Origin: an uncultured Flavobacteriaceae bacterium | GTDB lineage: Bacteria > Bacteroidota > Bacteroidia > Flavobacteriales > Flavobacteriaceae | DNA: 52,049 nt | Direction: 5' to 3' | Assembly (NCBI GenBank): GCA_905479745.1 | Contig: CAJQNO010000081.1 | Span: 1-52,049 of the forward strand | Shown: positions 27,141 through 35,368 of the stretch, piece after piece | How positions within the stretch are numbered: position 1 is the stretch's first letter | Layout of the letters: each line of letters opens with the position of its first letter | The notes under the pieces: model-generated | Database searches by the model: none | Told to the model about the DNA's origin: nothing | The model's input: only the letters and a program-made list of their open reading frames with translations | Position numbers and translations under genes: made by a program

Positions 27141-28046
27141 TTATCCCCCGAAACGCCTTCCTCCACCGCCGCGTCCACCGCGACCTCTGAAATTCTCCCG
27201 CATTTCATCCATTTTTTCTTTTACGATCTCGTTATATTCTTCACGTGTTACTTCCTTTCCTTTTGTAGGAGCCACTATTTTATCGGCTTCTTTAGGATTA
27301 AGTATGATCTTAGAGCACAGCAAAGTTGTGCGATGTGCATTCAGTTCTAATATTAATCCGGGTAATCCTGCGTATTCTCCGGGTCCGTTCCCAACGGGGA
27401 TCTGTGGGGTAAACCAGGCAGTCACCTCAATAGTTTTCGGGATCTCGATCTCATCGAACGGATCTGCGGGTTCTGTCTTGGTAGTATCGGCAACCTTTTC
27501 TCCTTCATTTTCTTCTTCATTGGTATTATCCCGGTTCCTGTCGCGGTTTCTACGGCGAGCCATACTTAAATCGTTCTCGTCTATGGGTTTTACCGCCGTT
27601 GCTTTTATTGCCAGGTATTGCCCAATTTGCTTAGATTCCTTGGTAATTTGCCAATCCAGGTTAGTAAGTGTATCATTAATGAGAAACTCTTTCCCAAAGA
27701 ATTCACGCTCTTCCAGGATCTGATTGTTCTTTAAATTCTTATACTGTTTCCCGGCCGAAAAACTCCCCATCATCATAGCAAATCCACCTCTCCCGCCACC
27801 GGTTTCCAATTTTTCCTCTTCCTTATAAATGGACTCGTTGCCATTAAATGTAAGGATGAAGGTTTTTTCCAGGTAGTTTTTCATACGTTCGGCGATCTGC
27901 CTTTTCATATCTTCACTCATCTCTCGGTTTCCGAAGTTATCCATATCGACCGTGGTCTTGGATTCGTAGTAGGCAACACCACTAATATTTTGTGAAAAAC
28001 CAGTAAAGGATATCAATATAATTGCCAGAAAGGATAGTAGTTTCAT
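27141..28046 (-). CDS. GLPGLI family protein
   Basis: A 301-residue exported protein with a signal peptide (ending TGFSQ) and the family hallmark YAGLPGLILELN near residue 230. It also has the upstream motif TAWFTPQIPVGNGPGEY and a Gly/Arg-rich C-terminus (RGRGGRGGGGRRFGG). GLPGLI proteins have no known activity; they typically sit next to outer-membrane barrel genes. It is similar in layout to the GLPGLI gene at 28142, so the two may be paralogues from a duplication. It lies 18 bases upstream of the barrel gene. Confidence 0.92.
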   Translation of the reverse strand: MKLLSFLAIILISFTGFSQNISGVAYYESKTTVDMDNFGNREMSEDMKRQIAERMKNYLEKTFILTFNGNESIYKEEEKLETGGGRGGFAMMMGSFSAGKQYKNLKNNQILEEREFFGKEFLINDTLTNLDWQITKESKQIGQYLAIKATAVKPIDENDLSMARRRNRDRNRDNTNEEENEGEKVADTTKTEPADPFDEIEIPKTIEVTAWFTPQIPVGNGPGEYAGLPGLILELNAHRTTLLCSKIILNPKEADKIVAPTKGKEVTREEYNEIVKEKMDEMRENFRGRGGRGGGGRRFGG

Positions 28047-28141
28047 TATATTTTAATTTGAATGATTCACAAAGTAAATCGATTCCGATAATATCCTTAG
28101 ACAATTATATGTTAAAAAGGTTTAATGGCAACTTTAGAAAA

Positions 28142-28993
28142 TTAACCCCCTATCCTTATTTCAACAGATCTTCCCTCACCGCGGCGGCTCGACTGAAACC
28201 GTTCCTGCATCTCCTTAGACTTCTTCTCTGAGATCTCGTCGTACTCTGCTCTACTCACAACTTTTCCTTTTGTGGGTTCTTTTATTTTTACCCCGTTCTT
28301 AGGATTAAGCACCACCTTATTACAAAGTAAGGTCTCCGTGCCATCGGATACTTCCAAAATAAGACCGGGAAGACCAAAATATTCCTGAGGCCCATGTTTT
28401 ACAGGTATCTGTGGCGTATACCAGGCCGTAACCGTATATTCCTCTTCTTCTGATTCTTCTTTAGTATCGGTTTTACCGTTCTCTGAAGAAGATACCATAC
28501 GGGTAATCGTCCTAGAATCTGTATAGGTTGCCTTAAAGCAAGTATAGGTTCCTATATTCTTGCTCTCTTTAGTTAAGGTCCAGTTTGGAAGTTCTAACAA
28601 GTCCTTGATTAGAAACTCCTTTCCCATCAATTCATTCTGATTCACGTACCGGTTCTCGGCCACATTCTTGTAGAGCTCGTCGGCTGCTCCCGAACCCGAC
28701 ACCACAACCATAACTTCTGCACCATTCCCTATCATGGTTTCCGGCTTCTCCAGGGTCGCTACTTCCTTATACATAGATTCTGTCGCAGTGAATTCGAGCG
28801 TGTACTCCTTTTCAAATTGCTTTCTTAGCATGGCCTCCATGCGATCCCGCATCTCATCGTTCATCCGCGTACTGTCCATTTGAATATCGACCTTGCGATG
28901 TGATATGTAGGTTGCTACCCCCTGCACTTCCTGTGCGAGCACTGAAAAGACCAGCATGGAGAAGATGAGAGTGAGTGTTAAGTGAGATTTCAT
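28142..28993 (-). CDS. GLPGLI family protein, first gene of the barrel operon
   Basis: A 283-residue exported protein with a signal peptide (ending SVLAQ), the motif TAWYTPQIPVKHGPQEY and the hallmark FGLPGLILEVSDG. It resembles the second GLPGLI protein throughout, including KEFLIKDLLELPNWTLTKESKNIGTY against KEFLINDTLTNLDWQITKES. The 95 bases after it contain two TTAA half-sites and possibly a second promoter. Upstream it faces the histidine kinase gene across 123 bases containing three direct repeats. Confidence 0.92.
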   Translation of the reverse strand: MKSHLTLTLIFSMLVFSVLAQEVQGVATYISHRKVDIQMDSTRMNDEMRDRMEAMLRKQFEKEYTLEFTATESMYKEVATLEKPETMIGNGAEVMVVVSGSGAADELYKNVAENRYVNQNELMGKEFLIKDLLELPNWTLTKESKNIGTYTCFKATYTDSRTITRMVSSSENGKTDTKEESEEEEYTVTAWYTPQIPVKHGPQEYFGLPGLILEVSDGTETLLCNKVVLNPKNGVKIKEPTKGKVVSRAEYDEISEKKSKEMQERFQSSRRGEGRSVEIRIGG

Positions 28994-29050
28994 AATTTAT
29001 ATTTTTTAAATTTTACAGTACAAATATGGGACAAGCTAGTTTTAATTTGA

Positions 29051-29080
29051 GTTAAGCTGTGTTAACGTGTGTTAACGCCT
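29051..29080. repeat. Three 10-bp direct repeats, probable response-regulator site
   Basis: Three consecutive decamers start with GTTAA at 29051, 29061 and 29071 (GTTAAGCTGT, GTTAACGTGT, GTTAACGCCT). The exact one-helical-turn period suits tandem binding of an OmpR-family regulator on one face of the DNA. The array lies between the divergent GLPGLI and kinase genes and ends at the kinase promoter's -33 element. Confidence 0.65.
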
Positions 29081-29112
29081 TGCCAGCCACCCGGAAATAC
29101 TTCCTACTTTTG
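29080..29112 (+). promoter_or_regulatory. Promoter of the histidine kinase/response regulator pair
   Basis: TTG (29080-29082), a 22-base spacer and TACTTTTG (29105-29112). The -7 box is exact, and the start codon at 29117 begins about where transcription should start, so the transcript may be leaderless. The direct repeats lie immediately upstream. Confidence 0.65.
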
Positions 29113-29116
29113 GGTT

Positions 29117-30604
29117 ATGAATAATTTAAAGTACAAAAGTATTCTGTATTTCATTGCAGCTGTGATCGTTGCCACTTTCTGTATCCAGGTATATTGGAAT
29201 TATAAGAATTATGAGGTGGGAAAGCAGCAATTGATAAACGATGTACAAACAAGCCTGGATAATGCGGTAGAACAGTATTATTCTGAAATCCCCAAAGAAC
29301 AATCCTTTAGTGTGATCTCTGAAGGAATGAAATTCTCATCAATCGACATGGTGGATAGTGTATCGTTTAACAGGGATTCAATTTTAAATAAATTAGGCGT
29401 TGGGGTCTTCACCGAAAATATTCACCAACGATCTTCGTTGACGCACGCTGCTTTGAAGGATAGTACCGAAATACAAATTATGATCGTGGATAGTGCTGAG
29501 AAAGGGAAGATCCTGAAAAGAACCTGGGAGATGAACGACAGCAGCCAGGATCCCATCACATCACTTTCTTCAAAAATTATTGTTTCCATAACCGAAGACT
29601 CCCTCTCTTTAAAAACCCTCGACACCTTGTTCTTAAATGAACTGGGGCGAAAGAATATTTCTTTGGACTATGGGCTCTCCTACGAAGGGATAATGGGATT
29701 AACAGAACAATTAAGACCGGAGAAGATCGAAAGTTCCAAGTTGTCAACAACTGCACAGTCTCCCTATTCATTTCACGATTATGCCCTAACAGCCCATTTT
29801 GGTAATATTACCTTAACAGTTTTAAAGAAAAATCTTCTTGGGCTGTTTTTATCATTTGTCCTGGTTGCGGCTGTGATCTTATGTTTAATGTACCTGTTAA
29901 GGATCATCCGGCAGCAAAAACAACTGTCTGAACTCAAGAACGACCTTATTAATAACATTACACATGAATTTAAGACTCCAATTGCTACCATCGGTGTGGC
30001 CATGGAGGCCATACAGGAATTCAACACCGAACAAGACATCGAAAAGAATTTACGTTATGCCAAAATTTCCCATGATCAGGTAAACAAGCTCAATGTAATG
30101 GTAGAAAAGTTATTGGAGACCGCCACGCTGGACAGTGAGAAATTACAATTGAATCTGGAAACAACAAACCTGGTGGAAATGCTGGAAAAAACCACTTTAA
30201 AAGAGATCTATGAGACCTCAGACAAACGTATCTCCTTTAAAAGCAAGGAGGAGAGTATTATGTGCGAGGTGGATGTTTTTCACTTCGAAAACGCTCTCAA
30301 TAATGTTATCGACAACGCCGTTAAATACGGAGGTAATGAAATAATCGTTACTATAGAAAGGCAAAAGGCCGGGGTGGAAATTAAGGTTAGTGATTCGGGC
30401 AATGAGCTTACCGAACAACATAGGAAACGGGTTTTTGAGAAGTTCTACCGGGTGCCCAAAGGAAATACTCACGATATTAAAGGCTTCGGAATTGGCCTTT
30501 ATTATACCAAGAAGATCATAGAAAAACACGGCGGTAGCATCGATCTGCTTCTCGACAAATTAACTACCTTCAAGATACACTTACCCTATGCGAACCAAAA
30601 CTAA
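29117..30604 (+). CDS. Membrane sensor histidine kinase
   Basis: A 495-residue sensor. Membrane helices are at about residues 8-24 and 240-263, enclosing a 215-residue periplasmic sensor domain of no family I recognise. The HisKA phosphoacceptor is H283 (NNITHEFKTPIAT), followed by an ATPase domain with N-box NNVIDNAVKYGG, SDSGNE and the G2 loop GFGIGLYYTKKI. I start at the ATG at 29117, where a transmembrane helix follows directly; the upstream extension from 29069 covers the promoter. It overlaps the response regulator gene by 17 bases, so the two are translated together. The pair faces the GLPGLI/barrel operon, which is its likely target. Confidence 0.93.
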   Translation: MNNLKYKSILYFIAAVIVATFCIQVYWNYKNYEVGKQQLINDVQTSLDNAVEQYYSEIPKEQSFSVISEGMKFSSIDMVDSVSFNRDSILNKLGVGVFTENIHQRSSLTHAALKDSTEIQIMIVDSAEKGKILKRTWEMNDSSQDPITSLSSKIIVSITEDSLSLKTLDTLFLNELGRKNISLDYGLSYEGIMGLTEQLRPEKIESSKLSTTAQSPYSFHDYALTAHFGNITLTVLKKNLLGLFLSFVLVAAVILCLMYLLRIIRQQKQLSELKNDLINNITHEFKTPIATIGVAMEAIQEFNTEQDIEKNLRYAKISHDQVNKLNVMVEKLLETATLDSEKLQLNLETTNLVEMLEKTTLKEIYETSDKRISFKSKEESIMCEVDVFHFENALNNVIDNAVKYGGNEIIVTIERQKAGVEIKVSDSGNELTEQHRKRVFEKFYRVPKGNTHDIKGFGIGLYYTKKIIEKHGGSIDLLLDKLTTFKIHLPYANQN

Positions 30605-31271
30605 AATACTACTGGCTGAAGACGAACCTTCCCTGGGGCAGATCGTTAAAGAAAGTCTGGAATCCCGTGGTTTTGAAGTAGTATTTTGTAAGGACGGGAA
30701 GGAAGCCGAAGCCAAATATCACGAAAGCAGTCCACAACTAATGGTGCTGGACGTTATGATGCCAAAAATGGACGGATTCACCTTAGCCAGGGAGATCCGG
30801 CGGCACGACAAAGACATTCCTATTATCTTTCTTACTGCCAAGTCTCAAACTCACGACGTTGTTGAAGGCTTTACCCTGGGTGGTAACGATTATCTGAAAA
30901 AACCATTCAGCATGGAAGAGCTTATTGTGCGTATTGAAAATCTCCTTAAAACAGAGCATAATAATCAAGATGAAACCGAATGTAACATTGGCAAATATGT
31001 GTTTAACCCAAAGAACCAATCGCTACGATATATGAATGAAGAGAGTATTGCCTTAACGCACAGGGAGTCACAGCTACTGCTACACTTAAATGCCAATAGA
31101 AATGCCGTTCTGGATAGATCTTTCATTCTTAAAAAGTTATGGCAAAATGATGATTTCTTTAGTGGACGGAGTATGGATGTGTTTATTAGCCGTCTTCGGA
31201 AGAAATTGAAAAAGGATAAGAGTATTCAGATAGTGAATATTAGGGGGTATGGTTATAAACTAATCTGCTAA
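30588..31271 (+). CDS. OmpR-family response regulator
   Basis: A 227-residue two-domain regulator. The receiver domain has the acidic pair E11/D12, phosphoacceptor D55 (VLDVMMPKMDG), the conserved Thr in FLTAK and Lys in LKKPF. The C-terminal winged helix (about 130-227) ends with RSMDVFISRLRKKLKKD and IRGYGYKLIC, typical of OmpR/PhoB. It is encoded overlapping its kinase. Proteins of this class bind tandem direct repeats spaced 10-11 bp, and such an array lies upstream of this same operon, suggesting autoregulation and control of the divergent GLPGLI genes. Confidence 0.94.
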   Translation: MRTKTKILLAEDEPSLGQIVKESLESRGFEVVFCKDGKEAEAKYHESSPQLMVLDVMMPKMDGFTLAREIRRHDKDIPIIFLTAKSQTHDVVEGFTLGGNDYLKKPFSMEELIVRIENLLKTEHNNQDETECNIGKYVFNPKNQSLRYMNEESIALTHRESQLLLHLNANRNAVLDRSFILKKLWQNDDFFSGRSMDVFISRLRKKLKKDKSIQIVNIRGYGYKLIC

Positions 31272-31302
31272 TTTCTACGTTGCTTTTTGTATATTGTTGC
31301 AT

Positions 31303-32097
31303 ATGAAAAGCTTTGCTTTTTTACTTTTATTATGTTCGGCTACACTTTCGGCCCAAATGCTGAAGAAAGTAGATTCCTGGCCCCTTAATGCCGATACCTT
31401 TGTAGGGATAGATTCTTATAAGAACACCTATTTCATCAAAGATATGGTCCTGCACAAAAGCGGGCCATTAGGAGAATTTGTGTTTAGGGATTATCAACTA
31501 GGACCTGTTTCGTCGGTCGATATCATCAATCCCCTGAATGTTGTTGTTTTTTACGAAGAAACCAATACAGTCGTTCTCGTGGATAACCGCCTTAATGAGA
31601 TCGAACGAATTAGTTTTAACAACCTCCCTCAATTTATCAATGTAGCCATGGCAACTAATGCCGGAAATAACCAGTTGTGGATATTCAATATTGAGACGCA
31701 GCAGCTCGAGCTATATAATTACCGAAGCGGCAGGAAAACTTTGATATCTCAACCCATATCGAGTTCGGTTTTAGGTTTGGCAAGCGATTTCAATTACTGC
31801 TATGTTCTTACAGCAGAGTCGATTCAGAAATACAATATCTACGGAAGTTTTCTATCTGAAACTTTTGCTGAAGGATTTGAAAAGATCATTCAGCAAAATG
31901 AACAACTGATAGCCGTAAAAAACAATGAGATTCATTTTCAGGCGCAGCTCGATTCGGATACTGTTCTATTACTTAATCCATTAAAAGTTCCACTTCCCGA
32001 AAACAACGTAAAAGACTTGCAGCTTACCCAAGATTTCCTGTATATTTATGACGGATTAAGCGTCCATTCTTTTACACTAACCCAACCTAAGCAATAA
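31303..32097 (+). CDS. Exported protein of unknown function, propeller-like
   Basis: A 264-residue protein with a signal peptide (MKSFAFLLLL to LSAQ). The mature part is beta-rich, with short repeated strand motifs such as NPLNVVVFYEETNTVVLVD, NQLWIFNIETQQLELYN and DFLYIYDGLSVHSF, suggesting a small beta-propeller. No catalytic motif is visible. I use the ATG at 31303 rather than the TTG at 31294, because the signal peptide then starts normally. It lies 31 bases after the response regulator and 5 before the kinase gene that follows. Confidence 0.75.
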   Translation: MKSFAFLLLLCSATLSAQMLKKVDSWPLNADTFVGIDSYKNTYFIKDMVLHKSGPLGEFVFRDYQLGPVSSVDIINPLNVVVFYEETNTVVLVDNRLNEIERISFNNLPQFINVAMATNAGNNQLWIFNIETQQLELYNYRSGRKTLISQPISSSVLGLASDFNYCYVLTAESIQKYNIYGSFLSETFAEGFEKIIQQNEQLIAVKNNEIHFQAQLDSDTVLLLNPLKVPLPENNVKDLQLTQDFLYIYDGLSVHSFTLTQPKQ

Positions 32098-32102
32098 TAT
32101 TT

Positions 32103-32723
32103 ATGCATGTTGCAATTGCAGGAAACATAGGCTCCGGAAAGACCACCCTTACCAGATTACTCGCCAAACACTACAAATGGAAGGCGCATTACGAAGATGT
32201 TGAGGACAACCCTTATCTGGACGATTTCTACAATCAGATGGAACGATGGAGTTTCAATCTGCAGGTTTATTTCCTGAACAGTCGATTTCGCCAGATCCTG
32301 GATATTCGTGAAAGCGGTAAGAATATCATACAAGACCGCACAATTTACGAAGACGCCTATATTTTTGCGCCTAACCTGCACGCCATGGGGTTAATGACCA
32401 ATAGGGATTTCGAGAACTACCGTTCGTTATTCGACCTGATGGAGAGTGTGACAAAAGGGCCGGATCTGTTAATCTATCTGCGAAGTAGTATCCCTAACCT
32501 GGTTCAGCAAATTCATGCCCGTGGACGTGAGTACGAGAATTCTATCAGTATAGATTATCTAAGCAGACTAAACGAACGCTATGAAGCCTGGATACAGGAA
32601 TACGACAAAGGCAACCTAATTGTTTTTGATGTGGACAACATCAATTTTGTGGACAATCCCGAACACCTGGGTAAGGTAGTAGAAAAGATAGACGCCGAGA
32701 TCCACGGATTATTTCAAAAATAA
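32103..32723 (+). CDS. Deoxynucleoside kinase (dNK/dGK type)
   Basis: A 206-residue P-loop kinase that phosphorylates deoxynucleosides for nucleotide salvage. The P-loop is GNIGSGKT (residues 7-14), followed by the substrate-side ERWSFNLQVYFL motif, the DRTIYED catalytic motif (DRS/DRT class) and the LID region with HARGREYE. Length fits the family (about 200-215). It ends with a strong two-way terminator. Confidence 0.92.
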   Translation: MHVAIAGNIGSGKTTLTRLLAKHYKWKAHYEDVEDNPYLDDFYNQMERWSFNLQVYFLNSRFRQILDIRESGKNIIQDRTIYEDAYIFAPNLHAMGLMTNRDFENYRSLFDLMESVTKGPDLLIYLRSSIPNLVQQIHARGREYENSISIDYLSRLNERYEAWIQEYDKGNLIVFDVDNINFVDNPEHLGKVVEKIDAEIHGLFQK

Positions 32724-32730
32724 ACACAAA

Positions 32731-32759
32731 AAAAGCCCGAAACTTGCGCTCGGGCTTTT
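32731..32759. terminator. Bidirectional terminator between dNK and hppA
   Basis: A perfect 10-bp stem (32731-32740 with 32750-32759) rich in GC, with a 9-base loop. On the plus strand it ends in TTTT, and on the minus strand in a run of seven T. It therefore closes the dNK gene and the convergent pyrophosphatase gene that stops at 32778. Confidence 0.92.
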
Positions 32760-32777
32760 CTTCAGAAGAAAAAAAAA

Positions 32778-35279
32778 TTAGTTTTCCTCTTCAATTTCTT
32801 CTACAACCTTTTCGATCACTTTCTCACCTTTTTCGACATTCACATCAACATCCTTTAAGGCATCGATCTGTGCTCGTACTTCTTCTTCGGTTCCTGTAAA
32901 GGTTTTTGTTTCTGAAGTGGTTTCACCATCTCTGGTAGTTTCAATAGTTACTTTAGCTGTGGTAACATCACCTTCGGTAGACATCTCCACTTTCACCTCT
33001 TTTGAAACCTTCGCCTTATCGGCCACCATCTTATTATTCGATTTATCGGTTAAAACGGTTTTGTTTCCATCTTCGTCGATAAAGATCATCTCATCGGAAG
33101 TATGAACTCCGCTATCGGCATGACCATGTCCTGAACCCAGGATAGGAGCGATCACCAATCCAACAAGACAGGTAAGTTTTATAAGGATGTTCATAGAGGG
33201 ACCCGAGGTATCTTTAAACGGATCTCCAACAGTATCTCCTGTTACAGCTGCTTTGTGCGCTTCACTTCCTTTATAGGTCATTTCACCATCAATCATTACT
33301 CCTGCTTCGAAAGACTTCTTAGCATTATCCCATGCACCACCTGCATTGTTCTGGAAGATGGCCCACATCACACCACTTACACATACTCCGGCCATATAAC
33401 CTCCAAGAGGTTCTGCACCAAACACTAAACCGATCACCACAGGGGTGACGATGGTAAGCAGACCGGGCAATAGCATTTCCTTAAGAGCTGCCTGAGTTGA
33501 AATATCAACACATTTAGCATATTCCGGAGTACCGGTTCCTTCCATGATCCCAGGGATCTCACGAAACTGTCTTCTAACTTCTTTCACCATTTCCATGGCT
33601 GCCTTACCTACAGATTTCATTGCCATGGCAGAGAATACTACAGGAATCATCCCTCCTACAAACAACATAGCCAATACATCTGCACGGAAGATATTAATTC
33701 CATCGATGCCTGTAAAGGTTACATAGGCAGCGAAAAGAGCAAGTGCTGTTAAAGCGGCAGAAGCAATAGCGAATCCTTTACCAACTGCGGCAGTTGTATT
33801 TCCAACAGAATCCAGAATATCGGTTCGCTCACGAACGTGTGGTTCCAGTTCACTCATTTCGGCAACACCACCAGCATTATCTGCAATAGGTCCGAAAGCA
33901 TCGATAGCCAATTGCATGGCTGTAGTCGCCATCATAGCAGATGCGGCCAGAGCCACACCATAGAATCCAGCTAACTCGTAAGATCCGTAGATAGCAGCTG
34001 CAAATAATAGTACACTCCAGAAGGTAGATCGCATACCTACCGCCAATCCGGCGATGATGTTGGTTGCGGCACCTGTGGAAGAATTTTTTACGATATCCAT
34101 TACCGGCTTTTTACCAAGGCTGGTAAAATGAGCCGTCACATAAGAGATAAGGGCTCCCACGGCGAGACCTATCATACAGGCATAGAATACATGTCTGGAA
34201 GGTATTTCTTTAGCACCTTCTCCGAAGAAGTTCATAGTCATTGTTTCCGGAAGCATCCAGCGAATAAGAAACCAGCTGGCAACCAGTGTTAGAATGATGG
34301 CAGTCCAGTTACCCATATCCAGGGCTCTTTGAACCTGTGCCTCTTTCGCATCGTTATTTTTGATCTTTACAATAAAGGTCCCAATAATAGAAGCCAGGAT
34401 CCCAACTCCAGCTATCACAAGAGGAAGCAGAATTGGTCCCATATTATTAAATGCATCGGTGAACTGAGTTCCCATGCTCATATCTCTAATTACATAGTTA
34501 CCTAATACCATAGAAGCAAGAACTGTTGCAACGTAACTACCAAACAGGTCGGCTCCCATTCCGGCAACATCACCTACGTTATCTCCAACGTTATCTGCAA
34601 TGGTTGCAGGGTTACGAGGATCATCTTCAGGAATTCCCGCCTCTACTTTTCCAACTAGGTCGGCTCCTACGTCGGCGGCTTTGGTGTAGATACCACCTCC
34701 CACACGTGCGAATAGCGCTATACTTTCAGCCCCAAGGGAGAATCCGGCCAGAGCCTCAAGTACAATTGTCATATTATCGTAGAAAGATCCGTCGGGATTT
34801 CCCATAAATTGTCCTACGAAGAAAAAGAAGAACAGACTAAGGCCTAACACGGCTAATCCGGCAACACCAAGTCCCATTACGGTTCCACCTCCAAAAGACA
34901 CTTTCAGCGCCTGTGGAAGACTTGTTTTGGCTGCTTCGGCAGTTCTGGCATTAGCTTCGGTAGCCACGCGCATCCCGATATTTCCTGCCGCCGCCGAAAA
35001 GATCGCTCCAAAAACGAAAGCTGGTACGATCATCCAACTGGTAGACTCTACCTGGGTAGAAATGAAGAATAAAAGACCGGCAGCTACGATAGCAAAGATC
35101 AATAGTAGTCGGTACTCTGCGTTGAGGAAGGCAAGCGCTCCTTCTTTAATACTTTTGGAAATGAATTGCATCCGTTCACTTCCGGCAGCTTGTTTCTTAA
35201 CCCAGCTCATTTTGATGAGCATGAAAATGAGGCCTAATACAGAAAGTGCGATTGGTACATAGATAATGTTCTGTTCCAT
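32778..35279 (-). CDS. hppA: Membrane cation-translocating pyrophosphatase, K+-dependent type
   Basis: An 833-residue integral-membrane pump that couples PPi hydrolysis to H+ or Na+ export. The substrate site is [20 protein letters not shown] with DNVGDNVGD following, and a second set of aspartates is in [14 protein letters not shown]. The sequence GNTTAA marks the K+-dependent class (K+-independent enzymes have GNTTKAT). Whether Na+ or H+ is moved cannot be read. After the last transmembrane helix (ends near residue 718) there is a 114-residue acidic hydrophilic tail, unusual for the family. A -7 element lies at 35321. Confidence 0.94.
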   Translation of the reverse strand: MEQNIIYVPIALSVLGLIFMLIKMSWVKKQAAGSERMQFISKSIKEGALAFLNAEYRLLLIFAIVAAGLLFFISTQVESTSWMIVPAFVFGAIFSAAAGNIGMRVATEANARTAEAAKTSLPQALKVSFGGGTVMGLGVAGLAVLGLSLFFFFFVGQFMGNPDGSFYDNMTIVLEALAGFSLGAESIALFARVGGGIYTKAADVGADLVGKVEAGIPEDDPRNPATIADNVGDNVGDVAGMGADLFGSYVATVLASMVLGNYVIRDMSMGTQFTDAFNNMGPILLPLVIAGVGILASIIGTFIVKIKNNDAKEAQVQRALDMGNWTAIILTLVASWFLIRWMLPETMTMNFFGEGAKEIPSRHVFYACMIGLAVGALISYVTAHFTSLGKKPVMDIVKNSSTGAATNIIAGLAVGMRSTFWSVLLFAAAIYGSYELAGFYGVALAASAMMATTAMQLAIDAFGPIADNAGGVAEMSELEPHVRERTDILDSVGNTTAAVGKGFAIASAALTALALFAAYVTFTGIDGINIFRADVLAMLFVGGMIPVVFSAMAMKSVGKAAMEMVKEVRRQFREIPGIMEGTGTPEYAKCVDISTQAALKEMLLPGLLTIVTPVVIGLVFGAEPLGGYMAGVCVSGVMWAIFQNNAGGAWDNAKKSFEAGVMIDGEMTYKGSEAHKAAVTGDTVGDPFKDTSGPSMNILIKLTCLVGLVIAPILGSGHGHADSGVHTSDEMIFIDEDGNKTVLTDKSNNKMVADKAKVSKEVKVEMSTEGDVTTAKVTIETTRDGETTSETKTFTGTEEEVRAQIDALKDVDVNVEKGEKVIEKVVEEIEEEN

Positions 35280-35320
35280 TATTGTTTATTTAGTTAGAAA
35301 TGTCTTCTTTTTTGCGGTTG

Positions 35321-35328
35321 CAAAAGTA
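35321..35328 (-). promoter_or_regulatory. -7 element of the hppA promoter
   Basis: TACTTTTG on the minus strand, matching TAnnTTTG exactly. The predicted start near 35316 leaves a leader of about 37 bases. No clear -33 element is at the right distance. Confidence 0.55.
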
Positions 35329-35368
35329 AGAAATTTTTTGAGGGTAGATAAGATAAAAATCGTAGATT

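Noticed and set aside
27082-27723. 213-codon plus-strand frame across the GLPGLI and barrel genes
   Set aside because: It is a low-complexity Ser/Pro/Phe-rich shadow of the minus-strand Gly/Arg-rich coding region.
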